A stretch of DNA of 6,487 bases, taken from contig CALAXC010000259.1 of the NCBI GenBank assembly GCA_937894775.1, positions 1-6,487 of the forward strand, read 5' to 3'. The notes beneath the pieces were generated by a model. It was not told the origin of the DNA. It worked only from the letters and a program-made list of their open reading frames with translations, and ran no database searches. Shown here in pieces: positions 1 through 6,487 of this stretch. The stretch is from an uncultured Clostridia bacterium. Lineage in GTDB: Bacteria; Bacillota; Clostridia; Oscillospirales; CAG-272. Each line of letters opens with the position of its first letter. Positions within the stretch are counted from its first letter, which is position 1. A program made the position numbers and the translations under genes.

Positions 1-1041
1 GTTCTTGACAACAGTCATTTTCATTGGAACGAAAATATTATCAAGAGACAACTTGTCCTTCAAAACTGCAGATGTTAAAGATGCGGTAGTCTGACCACCA
101 TTTATAATTTGCAAATCCTCGATTTCGACAATCTTGTGGCCGTCAGGAGACAACGTTATTCTTGCTGCAGTACATGCAATTCCGTTGTTGTACGTAAAGA
201 ACTTGGTAGGTTCTGTTCTAATCGTGTTTCTGATGCCTTTGTTTATTTTTCCACGATTACTTAGAAAAGCACGAACATTTCCTTCCAAGAGATGTGGTCC
301 GTGATCATAATAAATTTTGTGTAAGAACTCGCCGGGAACAATAGCAAGATAAGCATCATAATCGATGTTATCAACCATATCTGCCTTAATACAAGGAATG
401 CCGTCTACTCCATATTTCTCTGTCTTGATAACAATCGGTTCACGTTCACGTCCAGACTGGAACAACTCGAAGAAGCGCATTGTGCTCCAAATGCTAACAC
501 CGACTTTTTTATCGAGGTAACTAAACGGAGGTAACTCCTTAACAGAGTTACTGATATCTTGATTCGTTATGATTATGAGCTTAATTTTATCGATCGACTC
601 GTCATTTTCAGCATTAACATAGTCGATATGCATTCTTCTTGCAATATCGCGACCAATTTTCAGAACATCATCATAAATGTCAAAATACTTTTCCAACGTA
701 CCTTCATAAGCTTCTTCCAAGAAATTCAACATTCTTGTTTGAATCTTATTGATGTCTGTCATTGTCAAAGTTTCGGAAACAGAGTCCTTAAACTCGTTGG
801 AAATAAGAACAACCGACTTGTCTGACTCGTCAAAAGCCAAAGCATCAAAAGACATAATACGATTGTTTCTTCCCTTTTTGTTTACACAAAGAGGCTGCGG
901 ATCGATTAATTCACCCATTGCAACGAGTTTGCCCAACGTATCCGTTAGAAAATAATCGTCATATGTCGTGCCATCTATTTGAGCTTCAAGATGTATGTCA
1001 TCCAAACATTCTTGTTTGTACTCTTCGTAGGTGATTTCCAT
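1..1041 (-). CDS. AIPR-family anti-phage protein, 3'-truncated by window edge
   Basis: I translated this frame by hand from the ATG at 1041. It stays open for 347 codons to the window edge with no stop, so the C-terminal part is missing. The core AIPR signature (abortive infection phage resistance family, PF10592) is clear. It comprises LLEGNVRAFLSNRGKINKGI at about residues 251-270, FFTYNNGIACTA at 281-292 and QIINGGQTTASL at 311-322. AIPR proteins are usually about 550-700 residues, so roughly half is seen. The N-terminal 200 residues are a separate alpha/beta region with a possible PD-(D/E)XK-like core: D66, then E83-F84-K85 in a strand-like stretch. The start is supported by an AAGGAGG site 6 bases upstream. 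The ATG lies 1 base after the stop of the DUF4420 gene, so the two are probably translationally coupled. The family is tied to phage-resistance plasmids and defence islands, but its biochemical activity is poorly defined. The family call is firm; a nuclease role is inference. Confidence 0.93.
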   Translation of the reverse strand, partial: MEITYEEYKQECLDDIHLEAQIDGTTYDDYFLTDTLGKLVAMGELIDPQPLCVNKKGRNNRIMSFDALAFDESDKSVVLISNEFKDSVSETLTMTDINKIQTRMLNFLEEAYEGTLEKYFDIYDDVLKIGRDIARRMHIDYVNAENDESIDKIKLIIITNQDISNSVKELPPFSYLDKKVGVSIWSTMRFFELFQSGREREPIVIKTEKYGVDGIPCIKADMVDNIDYDAYLAIVPGEFLHKIYYDHGPHLLEGNVRAFLSNRGKINKGIRNTIRTEPTKFFTYNNGIACTAARITLSPDGHKIVEIEDLQIINGGQTTASLTSAVLKDKLSLDNIFVPMKMTVVKN

Positions 1042-1042
1042 A

Positions 1043-1957
1043 TCAAACCTCCTTGAATTTTTCTATAACTGATAGTTCTATTTCGTACTTTACTTTAACA
1101 ATGCCGCGAGGCAAGTCATCGTGTTTGAATCGTGGAAAGTTATCGGTTACTCGATACTTTTCCATCTTCACAACATTGTAAACATAGTTATCATATATTT
1201 CGCTATAAGCATATTTCGCTTGGGCAAGTTTATCTAAAAACAAGTCACGGTCGCTTTCCAAAGCAAACGAGTTCAATATCTCTTCTACCAAAGGATTGAG
1301 AGAATAACCATTAAACTCTGGACTCATCTTCTCCATATGGAAAACAATCAATTTTCCGTCAGAAGTTGATTCAAGCTGTTCAATAGAAGAAATAAATACA
1401 GTAGGCTTATTGTTGGAAATTGATTTAACTTCAAACCAATCATTTCCGTGAGAAAAGTCTTTATGAGTAGGCTCCGGACCGCTCCATGAGTTCAATCCAG
1501 CCGTCGTACCATAAAGGTCAAAAATTGTGTTTTTTAAGAACAGCAATTCAGCTATCAACCCTTGAATTTCATCTTCCGAAAGAATATCTTTTCTTCCATA
1601 AAACATCTTTTTCCAAAGATTATAGCGATTCACTATCTCAACATATCCATTCTCCGGAGAACAAGCATCAGTTTGATTAATAATGTCCTCACACAACTTA
1701 TAGAACAGAGTAAAGTTTTCCTTGGAGTTAAAGGAAAACAATATACTATGACCTGTTGCTGTTCTTACCTGTTTAATAATCAGCAAAGCATTGCCGACGA
1801 TTTTCACAGGCGTGAACACTCCATTAAATCTTAATGTTTTCTGTCCCTGATCGTTAAGGCCAAGATACAATTCCAAAGGGTGATCTTCGGAAACTCTTAG
1901 ATATGTAGAGTTGCCTTGTATTGCTGCAAATTTTTCTTCTATCTGCTGAACGTTCAT
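1043..1957 (-). CDS. PD-(D/E)XK nuclease-fold protein, DUF4420 type
   Basis: This complete 304-residue protein fits the putative PD-(D/E)XK family DUF4420 (PF14390). The catalytic pattern is readable in order. A helix holds GLIAELLFL with E137, then comes the WSGPEPTHKDF stretch with D167, then a strand DWFEVKSI giving E176-x-K178. These are the residues that coordinate metal and catalyse phosphodiester cleavage in restriction-enzyme folds, and none is missing. There is no fused DNA-recognition domain, signal peptide or membrane segment, so it is probably a cytoplasmic nuclease subunit that relies on partners for targeting. The ATG at 1957 directly abuts the TAA of the Z1 gene (TAAATG), and a GGAGAG site sits 6 bases before it. 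AIPR follows after one base. Its place between a Z1 ATPase and AIPR supports a role as the effector nuclease of a restriction-like defence system. The fold call is strong; substrate and cleavage behaviour are unknown. Confidence 0.9.
   Translation of the reverse strand: MNVQQIEEKFAAIQGNSTYLRVSEDHPLELYLGLNDQGQKTLRFNGVFTPVKIVGNALLIIKQVRTATGHSILFSFNSKENFTLFYKLCEDIINQTDACSPENGYVEIVNRYNLWKKMFYGRKDILSEDEIQGLIAELLFLKNTIFDLYGTTAGLNSWSGPEPTHKDFSHGNDWFEVKSISNNKPTVFISSIEQLESTSDGKLIVFHMEKMSPEFNGYSLNPLVEEILNSFALESDRDLFLDKLAQAKYAYSEIYDNYVYNVVKMEKYRVTDNFPRFKHDDLPRGIVKVKYEIELSVIEKFKEV
1048..1054 (-). promoter_or_regulatory. Shine-Dalgarno site for the AIPR gene
   Basis: On the minus strand this reads AAGGAGG, a near-perfect anti-16S complement, 6 bases before the ATG at 1041. 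It lies inside the last codons of the upstream nuclease gene and fixes the AIPR start. It is the strongest ribosome-binding site in the window. Confidence 0.85.
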
Positions 1958-4744
1958 TTAAATCTCTCCGTATGTCTGATAATCTTCCTCATGCTGTTTT
2001 GTGTAATAATTGCAAGTCTTGTTTACGATATAGTTGGTAGCATCGCCACTAACTCCCTGTTTGTGCGGGAATCCTATTCCGTAACCAACAAGATATTTCA
2101 TATTCTTTTGACGCATTTCCAACAGCAGCTTAACCTGCGATTTTACTTCTTCTTCCATGGTGCTTTCTGCTGTAAAATAATCATCAACGTCAACGCCCTC
2201 ATTACTCGGTTGAATGAAGTATATAATGAGCAATGCATTTCTTCCTTCAATCATGTAATCCTGCGCTTTGACGCTTGACTGGCTTTCTACACGCTTGCGA
2301 TCAGCTTCGCTCAAACCATTTGCGGTATCACGAGGGCCCCACAAATGTGCTCTAACTCCGTTCATACGTATAATTTGTTGATCGATATACTCGTCTCTGT
2401 TAACAATATCGAATCTTCTTTTTACACAAGTATCGGTAAATACAGGCTCAAAACCTTCAATAGGAGTATTTTCGGCTGCACCGCCCATAACCAACACGTC
2501 GAACTTCATATCCAAATGCTGCGCAATAAAACGACAAAGCTGTTTGGTATCAAAGTTTTCGTTGGCATCATGAATGTTCAAAACCTGCAACAAGTCAAAC
2601 ACTCTTTGCGCCGGTATATCCCTGAAATACGGATGCTTAACGCTCGCATCTTTTTGGGCAATGGTAAGCTCTTTTAAGAAAGTGCTTGTATGGTCGATAT
2701 TGTCCGAAACGGCAGAAAGAGAACGATGCAAATAAGGTGTTTCAAATACGCTGCCATAGAAGGATTTCCTATCAATCTTGGCTTTAGTATTTCGCATCTT
2801 GTTAGCAGCAGTAATTCCCATTTCAGAAGAATTATTACGAACACGAATACCGTAATCTTCCGGCCGCTTACCTTGTGCGCCCATAGTTCGTATATCCTTC
2901 TTCAATTGGTCAATGGACTGACTGATTTCACGATAATACCTATAAGAGAAATCAGTCAGATAAATCTTACACATATCACCGTAATCATCACGATATCCAA
3001 ACCAACGTCCCATCTGCATCAAGACGTCAAACGTAGCTGTATTTCTGTAGAAATAGCTTACACAAAGACCTTCCAATGTCAATCCTCTTGAAAGTGCTAA
3101 ACCTCCAATTGCTATAACACGCAGTCCATCTCTTTCGTGTTTGGAATAATCAAGCTTATTGGAATTACGTGACGAGTTTACTACGGCAATTTCAATATCC
3201 TTAATTGCCTCCGGAAGTCTTTCGAAAACTTGATCCCATGTTGCCGTCTTTCCGAACCAGTTATTATCCGCATATTCTAATTCGTAAGATGCATACAATG
3301 CAGAAATCAACGGATTTCGCATATAATCCTCTTTTTTACAACGGCAATTCTGTTTGATTGCACGCTTCATCTCTGCAAAATAGTTTTCAACTATCTCTTT
3401 TATTACAAACTGAACATCTGTAAATCGAGACATGTTGATCAGCATAGAACGGTGCGTGTTCTTCTCTACTTCCCTAATATCTCTAATAGCATTCGCTAAA
3501 AGGAATACATTAATAGAGTGATAGAATGAAGGAAATAGTTTATCTCCATCCCATTCCTTTTTATGACGCAACGGGAAAACTTTATCGTCATAATCGTTTA
3601 TGAATCTTACATTTGTATTGCTTTCGAAGAAATACTTTTGCGCACCGCAATAATTCGAAGGAGATTCCAAAGAATATATAAAATGGCGCGGAAACAGATC
3701 ATCAGCTAACATTTCATCTTGTGTATCATAGCTGATGAAAACATTTGCAAAAGGAGTTGCTGTAAAGCCAACATATGTATTTCTTGCAAACAGCTGCAGT
3801 ATTTTACGAATGTAATTATTGATCTTGGTAGGATCTTCATCCTTTTTATTTGTATTGATACTTGCGTTATCCGCCTCATCATCAATCATGATCATCGGCG
3901 CTGTAATTTGAGAAACAGCACTGCTTGTATTGATATTCTTCAAAGAAGCGTATAGCTTTTTCAATACAGACACGTTCTTCTTGATAACAAAGATCATAGG
4001 TTCTGACGCATTGTCATTAATTCTATACGTCGTATTTTGATCGTTTTTTCCTGTAAAATCATTGTCACGGCTTGTAAACGCCTTGGGAGTACGGCTTCCT
4101 CTTCCCACTCCGACATCTTCCGCGTTAACAGAATCATATCCTATAAAACCTTCCTCAACTCTCTTTTGAGTTTGGCGACGAAGGCTCTCAATAGTACCGG
4201 TCAGAAGAAAAATAACTTTGTATCCGGCATCCGCTGCCTTGGTAATTAAACCAAGATAGTTCGAGGTTTTTCCTGACTGAACATCACCGACAACCAATCC
4301 ACGGATACTGAACGGACTATCTTCATTAGGATTTCCAATGTAGGACATAAGCTTCGGCAATGTTTTGTTTTCCAGCGTATCGATTCCTGCAGGACTGAAG
4401 TTTTTATTTTCGAGATGTGCCTTGTAGCGAGGCCAATAATATTCATCATAGTCGTCCTGAGCTTGTAAATTGGCATACCACAGAAAATCGTGTTCGTAAT
4501 CACCGACCAAAGCGGCACCTTCATCTTGAAAAATGCAATACTGCGACTTGATTTTACGTTCAATTTCCGCTTTTTCCTCTTCCGTAACAGCAAAAGCTTC
4601 TCCGTATTGATCTACAATTTGCTCAAAGAAACGAGAAATGAACTCATCATCTATTCTAAGTGTCGGATTCAACAAACGACTCATTTGATAATGTGAGCCG
4701 AACTGCTGCAGATATGTAGAAACAAGTTCTTTTTTATCAATCAT
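1958..4744 (-). CDS. Z1-domain helicase-like ATPase
   Basis: This complete 928-residue protein has all the hallmarks of the Z1 family (PF10593), whose members are superfamily-2 helicase-like ATPases found in restriction-like operons. In order, the Walker A loop GDVQSGKT is at 153-160 and a Walker B/DEAD-like MIDDEAD at 286-292. A motif III-like GFTATPFAN is at 326-334. The Z1 core has IGGLALSRGLTLEGL at 546-560 and QMGRWFGYR at 577-585, the latter holding the arginines expected in motif VI. Residues 1-145 and about 600-928 are family-specific flanks with no motif I can name. The region between motif III and the Z1 core (about 335-540) is long and may contain an inserted subdomain. The ATG at 4744 overlaps the end of the upstream ATPase gene by 8 bases and has AAGGAG 8 bases before it. 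The likely role is ATP-driven translocation or remodelling of DNA, or of a protein-DNA complex, for the neighbouring nuclease. Pfam's 'endonuclease' label is not supported by catalytic residues visible here. Confidence 0.95.
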   Translation of the reverse strand: MIDKKELVSTYLQQFGSHYQMSRLLNPTLRIDDEFISRFFEQIVDQYGEAFAVTEEEKAEIERKIKSQYCIFQDEGAALVGDYEHDFLWYANLQAQDDYDEYYWPRYKAHLENKNFSPAGIDTLENKTLPKLMSYIGNPNEDSPFSIRGLVVGDVQSGKTSNYLGLITKAADAGYKVIFLLTGTIESLRRQTQKRVEEGFIGYDSVNAEDVGVGRGSRTPKAFTSRDNDFTGKNDQNTTYRINDNASEPMIFVIKKNVSVLKKLYASLKNINTSSAVSQITAPMIMIDDEADNASINTNKKDEDPTKINNYIRKILQLFARNTYVGFTATPFANVFISYDTQDEMLADDLFPRHFIYSLESPSNYCGAQKYFFESNTNVRFINDYDDKVFPLRHKKEWDGDKLFPSFYHSINVFLLANAIRDIREVEKNTHRSMLINMSRFTDVQFVIKEIVENYFAEMKRAIKQNCRCKKEDYMRNPLISALYASYELEYADNNWFGKTATWDQVFERLPEAIKDIEIAVVNSSRNSNKLDYSKHERDGLRVIAIGGLALSRGLTLEGLCVSYFYRNTATFDVLMQMGRWFGYRDDYGDMCKIYLTDFSYRYYREISQSIDQLKKDIRTMGAQGKRPEDYGIRVRNNSSEMGITAANKMRNTKAKIDRKSFYGSVFETPYLHRSLSAVSDNIDHTSTFLKELTIAQKDASVKHPYFRDIPAQRVFDLLQVLNIHDANENFDTKQLCRFIAQHLDMKFDVLVMGGAAENTPIEGFEPVFTDTCVKRRFDIVNRDEYIDQQIIRMNGVRAHLWGPRDTANGLSEADRKRVESQSSVKAQDYMIEGRNALLIIYFIQPSNEGVDVDDYFTAESTMEEEVKSQVKLLLEMRQKNMKYLVGYGIGFPHKQGVSGDATNYIVNKTCNYYTKQHEEDYQTYGEI
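1964..1969 (-). promoter_or_regulatory. Shine-Dalgarno site for the DUF4420 nuclease gene
   Basis: This reads GGAGAG on the minus strand, 6 bases before the ATG at 1957. It lies within the final codons of the Z1 gene. Together with the abutting stop and start codons it supports coupled translation from Z1 into the nuclease. Confidence 0.75.
4737..4744 (-). other. 8-base stop/start overlap, GHKL ATPase to Z1
   Basis: On the minus strand the sequence ATGATTGA contains the Z1 start codon and, in another frame, the TGA that ends the ATPase (…FND stop). An overlap of this kind normally allows ribosomes finishing the first gene to re-initiate on the second. This points to coupled, roughly matched synthesis of the two ATPases. 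Confidence 0.8.
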
Positions 4745-6254
4745 TGAACAATCTCCTTCTTAGTTTTTCCATCAGCTGAGCTTCATTAAACGGAGGATAT
4801 TTACACAGTTTTTCAAAAGCCACTTCGGCTGTACACTGTCTAATCGTTTTAATTGAGTTGAACTGCTCTACACCAAGCAGAACGAGAGAATCTTCTCTAT
4901 CCTGGCTTAATTCTGTTTCCTGATTCTTGTTACAAACAGAAACATAAATATCGTCAAACGGAATATGGGCTGATATAGCATCGAGCATTCTCAATATTCT
5001 CGCACGTTCACTATCCTCAAAGCTATCTAAACATTGTTGAACGAACGGAGAGTTATGATTTATAGAAAATGTGTCTTTTCCATTTCTACTTGGAGTTTTA
5101 ATCCATATCTGTTCTTCGTTCTCGCCAGCATTGAGTTTTACTCTTCGTCCTGTCTTTTCCTTAGATGTAGAACAAACCTTCATTACCGATTTACGCAGCA
5201 GGTTTACGATTTGTTTAGGAATAACAGCATTCTGCTTTTTTATGTCTATATCCCAAAGCGAATCAAGTTTGTTCGGAATATCAACCTTAATTCTGCCATA
5301 CTTATAAAGCTCAGCGTTAACACTACGAGAAGACAATCTAAACCAAGTGCCGTATATGATTAATCTATCATTTCTGTAAACGAAAAAGCCTTGATCATCC
5401 TTTAAGGCGTCCATTCCTCCAAGTGCTTCGATATCCTCTTTTGACAAATCATCTTGATGAGGCAAAATAAAGGTCTGCACCTTTATCATCGCTTCCTTTT
5501 CATCACCCTTTTCATAATACTTAACCGCCATTTCAACAGGCTTTCCCTCATCTGTCTTAGGATTGCGCTTGTGGTGAGGCGATCCTTCAAGGAAAGGGTC
5601 TAATCCTTTTAACTGTCTATTGTTTATAAAGAAAGAAACGGGCGAGGCAGTACGATTCATGAAGCGATGGAAAATCAAACAAAGATGGCTTTCACTTTCG
5701 TCAATCTTTTCAGAAAGATATTCATAGGCGTGTCCGTTTGACTTTTGTTCGGCAATATCAAAATTCTGCCAAACAACCATCGTTCCTTGGGACAACGAAT
5801 TGAGTTTTTCATAATTCGGGCATTCTTGTATCTCGTTAGAATCTAATTTAAGGCACTCCCACTCATCTACAATTTCATCCAAATCCCAACGATACGCACG
5901 GATTTCTCCATCAAATTTTGACATAACAGTAAGCACGCGACACTGAGAAAGCGATGCAGATTTCAAGCCAACACCAAATCGTCCTAAATCTTTCTCACCA
6001 TACTCATCACGCGCACTACCATACTTCATTGCATTAAACAATGCAGCATCATCCATACCGATAGCGTCATCCAAAATTGTAATATATAAGTTATCGTTAT
6101 CATACGAGGGAAAATCTATCCAAATGTTTTTGGCATCTGCAGATATAGAATTATCAATAATATCAGCCAAAGCCGTCTTGAACGAATATCCGATGGATCT
6201 TAATGAATTCATCAAAATATCCGGAGACGGGATGTTTTTTATTCTTTCAGCCAT
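4737..6254 (-). CDS. GHKL ATPase, bacterial MORC/MutL-like
   Basis: Starting at the ATG at 6254 this encodes 505 residues. It has a Bergerat-fold ATPase (HATPase_c_3-like). The N box is ALADIIDNSISA at 28-39, with D31 where most GHKL proteins have the catalytic Glu, and N35 for Mg2+. The DDAIGM motif is at 62-67, the glycine-rich lid DLGRFGVGLKSASLSQC at 89-105, and a GT-type motif (QGTMVVW) at 156-162. The second domain resembles the S5-like transducer of MORC and MutL: QGFFVYRNDRLI at 288-299, then VDIPNKLD and DIKKQNAVIP at 324-346, with lysines placed to reach the ATP. Residues 347-505 match nothing I know, and I see no MutL DQHAxxE endonuclease motif or zinc finger. A 512-residue version would need a TTG at 6275 with no Shine-Dalgarno site, whereas the ATG has AGAGGA 7 bases upstream. 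ATP-dependent dimerisation as a clamp or switch is the expected behaviour. Its linkage to Z1, DUF4420 and AIPR points to defence rather than mismatch repair. Confidence 0.92.
   Translation of the reverse strand: MAERIKNIPSPDILMNSLRSIGYSFKTALADIIDNSISADAKNIWIDFPSYDNDNLYITILDDAIGMDDAALFNAMKYGSARDEYGEKDLGRFGVGLKSASLSQCRVLTVMSKFDGEIRAYRWDLDEIVDEWECLKLDSNEIQECPNYEKLNSLSQGTMVVWQNFDIAEQKSNGHAYEYLSEKIDESESHLCLIFHRFMNRTASPVSFFINNRQLKGLDPFLEGSPHHKRNPKTDEGKPVEMAVKYYEKGDEKEAMIKVQTFILPHQDDLSKEDIEALGGMDALKDDQGFFVYRNDRLIIYGTWFRLSSRSVNAELYKYGRIKVDIPNKLDSLWDIDIKKQNAVIPKQIVNLLRKSVMKVCSTSKEKTGRRVKLNAGENEEQIWIKTPSRNGKDTFSINHNSPFVQQCLDSFEDSERARILRMLDAISAHIPFDDIYVSVCNKNQETELSQDREDSLVLLGVEQFNSIKTIRQCTAEVAFEKLCKYPPFNEAQLMEKLRRRLFND
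4753..4758 (-). promoter_or_regulatory. Shine-Dalgarno site for the Z1 gene
   Basis: This reads AAGGAG on the minus strand with 8 bases to the ATG at 4744. It is embedded in the coding end of the GHKL ATPase gene, and it supports the overlapping start. Confidence 0.8.
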
Positions 6255-6261
6255 GACTTTA

Positions 6262-6267
6262 TCCTCT
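6262..6267 (-). promoter_or_regulatory. Shine-Dalgarno site deciding the GHKL ATPase start
   Basis: This reads AGAGGA on the minus strand, 7 bases before the ATG at 6254. It lies inside the 21-base gap after the regulator's stop codon. The alternative TTG start at 6275 sits upstream of this site and has no purine-rich sequence before it, so the shorter 505-residue protein is preferred. Confidence 0.75.
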
Positions 6268-6275
6268 ATATTCAA

Positions 6276-6487
6276 TTACTTGTTATCGGGAACAATCTCT
6301 ACAATATCATCAAGTTTGCAATCCAAAGCAGTGCAGATCTTTACAAGTACATCACTCGACACGGTTGCACCGTCTTTTTTCATCTTCGCGAGTGTTGCCG
6401 GGCTGATACCTGCTTTTGCGGCAAGGTCTTTGCTTTTCATCTCGCGATCGATCAACATTTTGAATAGTTTCTTATAGCTTGCAGCCA
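6276..6487 (-). CDS. Small Cro/C1-type (XRE) HTH regulator, 5' end at window edge
   Basis: The frame is open to the right edge, and its codons continue upstream of the internal ATG at 6458. That extension adds AASYKKLFK, which matches the usual N-terminus of small XRE proteins of the HTH_26 type (PF13443). The window ends on the last two bases (TG) of a codon directly before GCT GCA. The true start is therefore probably an ATG with only its A outside, giving about 70 residues: MAASYKKLFKMLIDREM and onward. The HTH is clear, with KDLAAKAG as helix 2 and SPATLAKMKKDG as the recognition helix, followed by VLVKICTALDCKLDDIVEIV. No other domain is present. The internal ATG lacks a good ribosome-binding site and would cut off the first helix. 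The gene precedes the ATPase by 21 bases and leads the visible operon. It is probably a DNA-binding controller of the operon, comparable to C proteins of restriction-modification systems; that role is inferred. Confidence 0.9.
   Translation of the reverse strand, partial: AASYKKLFKMLIDREMKSKDLAAKAGISPATLAKMKKDGATVSSDVLVKICTALDCKLDDIVEIVPDNK

Noticed and set aside
559..955. Two overlapping plus-strand frames (88 and 68 codons) near the left edge
   Set aside because: They are antisense to the AIPR N-terminal region, which is a single uninterrupted frame with family motifs downstream and a strong Shine-Dalgarno site.
1916..2278. 120-codon plus-strand frame opposite the Z1/nuclease junction
   Set aside because: It is antisense to two motif-bearing genes. 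The hydrophobic start that resembles a membrane segment is the complement of ordinary coding sequence, and it has no homology I recognise.
4246..4593. 115-codon open frame on the minus strand inside the Z1 gene
   Set aside because: It lies wholly inside the Z1 gene in another frame and across its Walker A region. Its product is low-complexity and Lys/Arg-rich with no recognisable motif, so it is a shadow frame.
4737..6254. GHKL protein as a true mismatch-repair MutL
   Set aside because: No MutL DQHAxxE endonuclease motif or MutL-style C-terminal domain is visible, the N-box Glu is Asp, and the neighbours are Z1, PD-(D/E)XK and AIPR rather than mutS.
6255..6275. TTG at 6275 as the GHKL ATPase start
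   Set aside because: No Shine-Dalgarno sequence precedes it, and the extra seven residues would place the AGAGGA site inside the gene. The ATG at 6254 has that site at ideal spacing.
6255..6275. Possible internal promoter or operator in the gap between regulator and ATPase
   Set aside because: The gap is only 21 bases and is accounted for by the ribosome-binding site. I see no -35/-10 pair or inverted repeat in it.
6124..6477. 117-codon plus-strand frame with hydrophobic, Ser-rich product
   Set aside because: It is antisense to both the GHKL N box and the XRE gene. The apparent signal-like hydrophobicity follows from the complementary codons, so it is not supported as a gene.

Overview
The window is a single operon fragment read entirely on the minus strand, so gene order runs from the right edge to the left. 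In transcription order it holds five genes. They are a small Cro/C1-type (XRE) regulator cut by the right edge, a GHKL ATPase of the bacterial MORC/MutL-like type, a 928-residue Z1-domain helicase-like ATPase, a 304-residue PD-(D/E)XK nuclease-fold protein (DUF4420 type), and an AIPR-family (abortive-infection phage resistance) protein cut by the left edge. The AIPR gene runs off the left side and fills the first 1041 bases.

The genes are packed tightly. There are 21 bases between the regulator and the ATPase start I chose, an 8-base overlap between the ATPase and Z1, a stop codon abutting the next start between Z1 and the nuclease, and 1 base between the nuclease and AIPR. Each of the four internal starts has a purine-rich Shine-Dalgarno sequence at normal spacing. 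I see no promoter, terminator, RNA gene, repeat array or insertion sequence. Only 22 bases are non-coding, and the operon promoter and 3' end must lie outside the window.

Together the genes match, from general knowledge, a conserved neighbourhood predicted by comparative genomics to be a restriction-like anti-phage system. In it a MORC/MutL-type ATPase, a Z1 ATPase, a restriction-fold nuclease and AIPR sit beside a cytosine methyltransferase and often a Vsr nuclease. No methyltransferase is visible here. If present it should lie just beyond one edge. The likely division of labour is that the GHKL protein is an ATP-driven clamp or conformational switch, Z1 a DNA translocase or remodeller, DUF4420 (and perhaps the N-terminus of AIPR) the cutting module, and the XRE protein the transcriptional controller. 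This division is inferred from the folds and has not been shown.

The host is probably a low-to-moderate GC bacterium with strong Shine-Dalgarno usage. The AAGGAGG-type sites and the style of the small XRE protein (SYKKLFKxLIDREM...) suggest Bacillota, possibly a gut-type clostridium. These systems move horizontally, so the taxonomic call is tentative.
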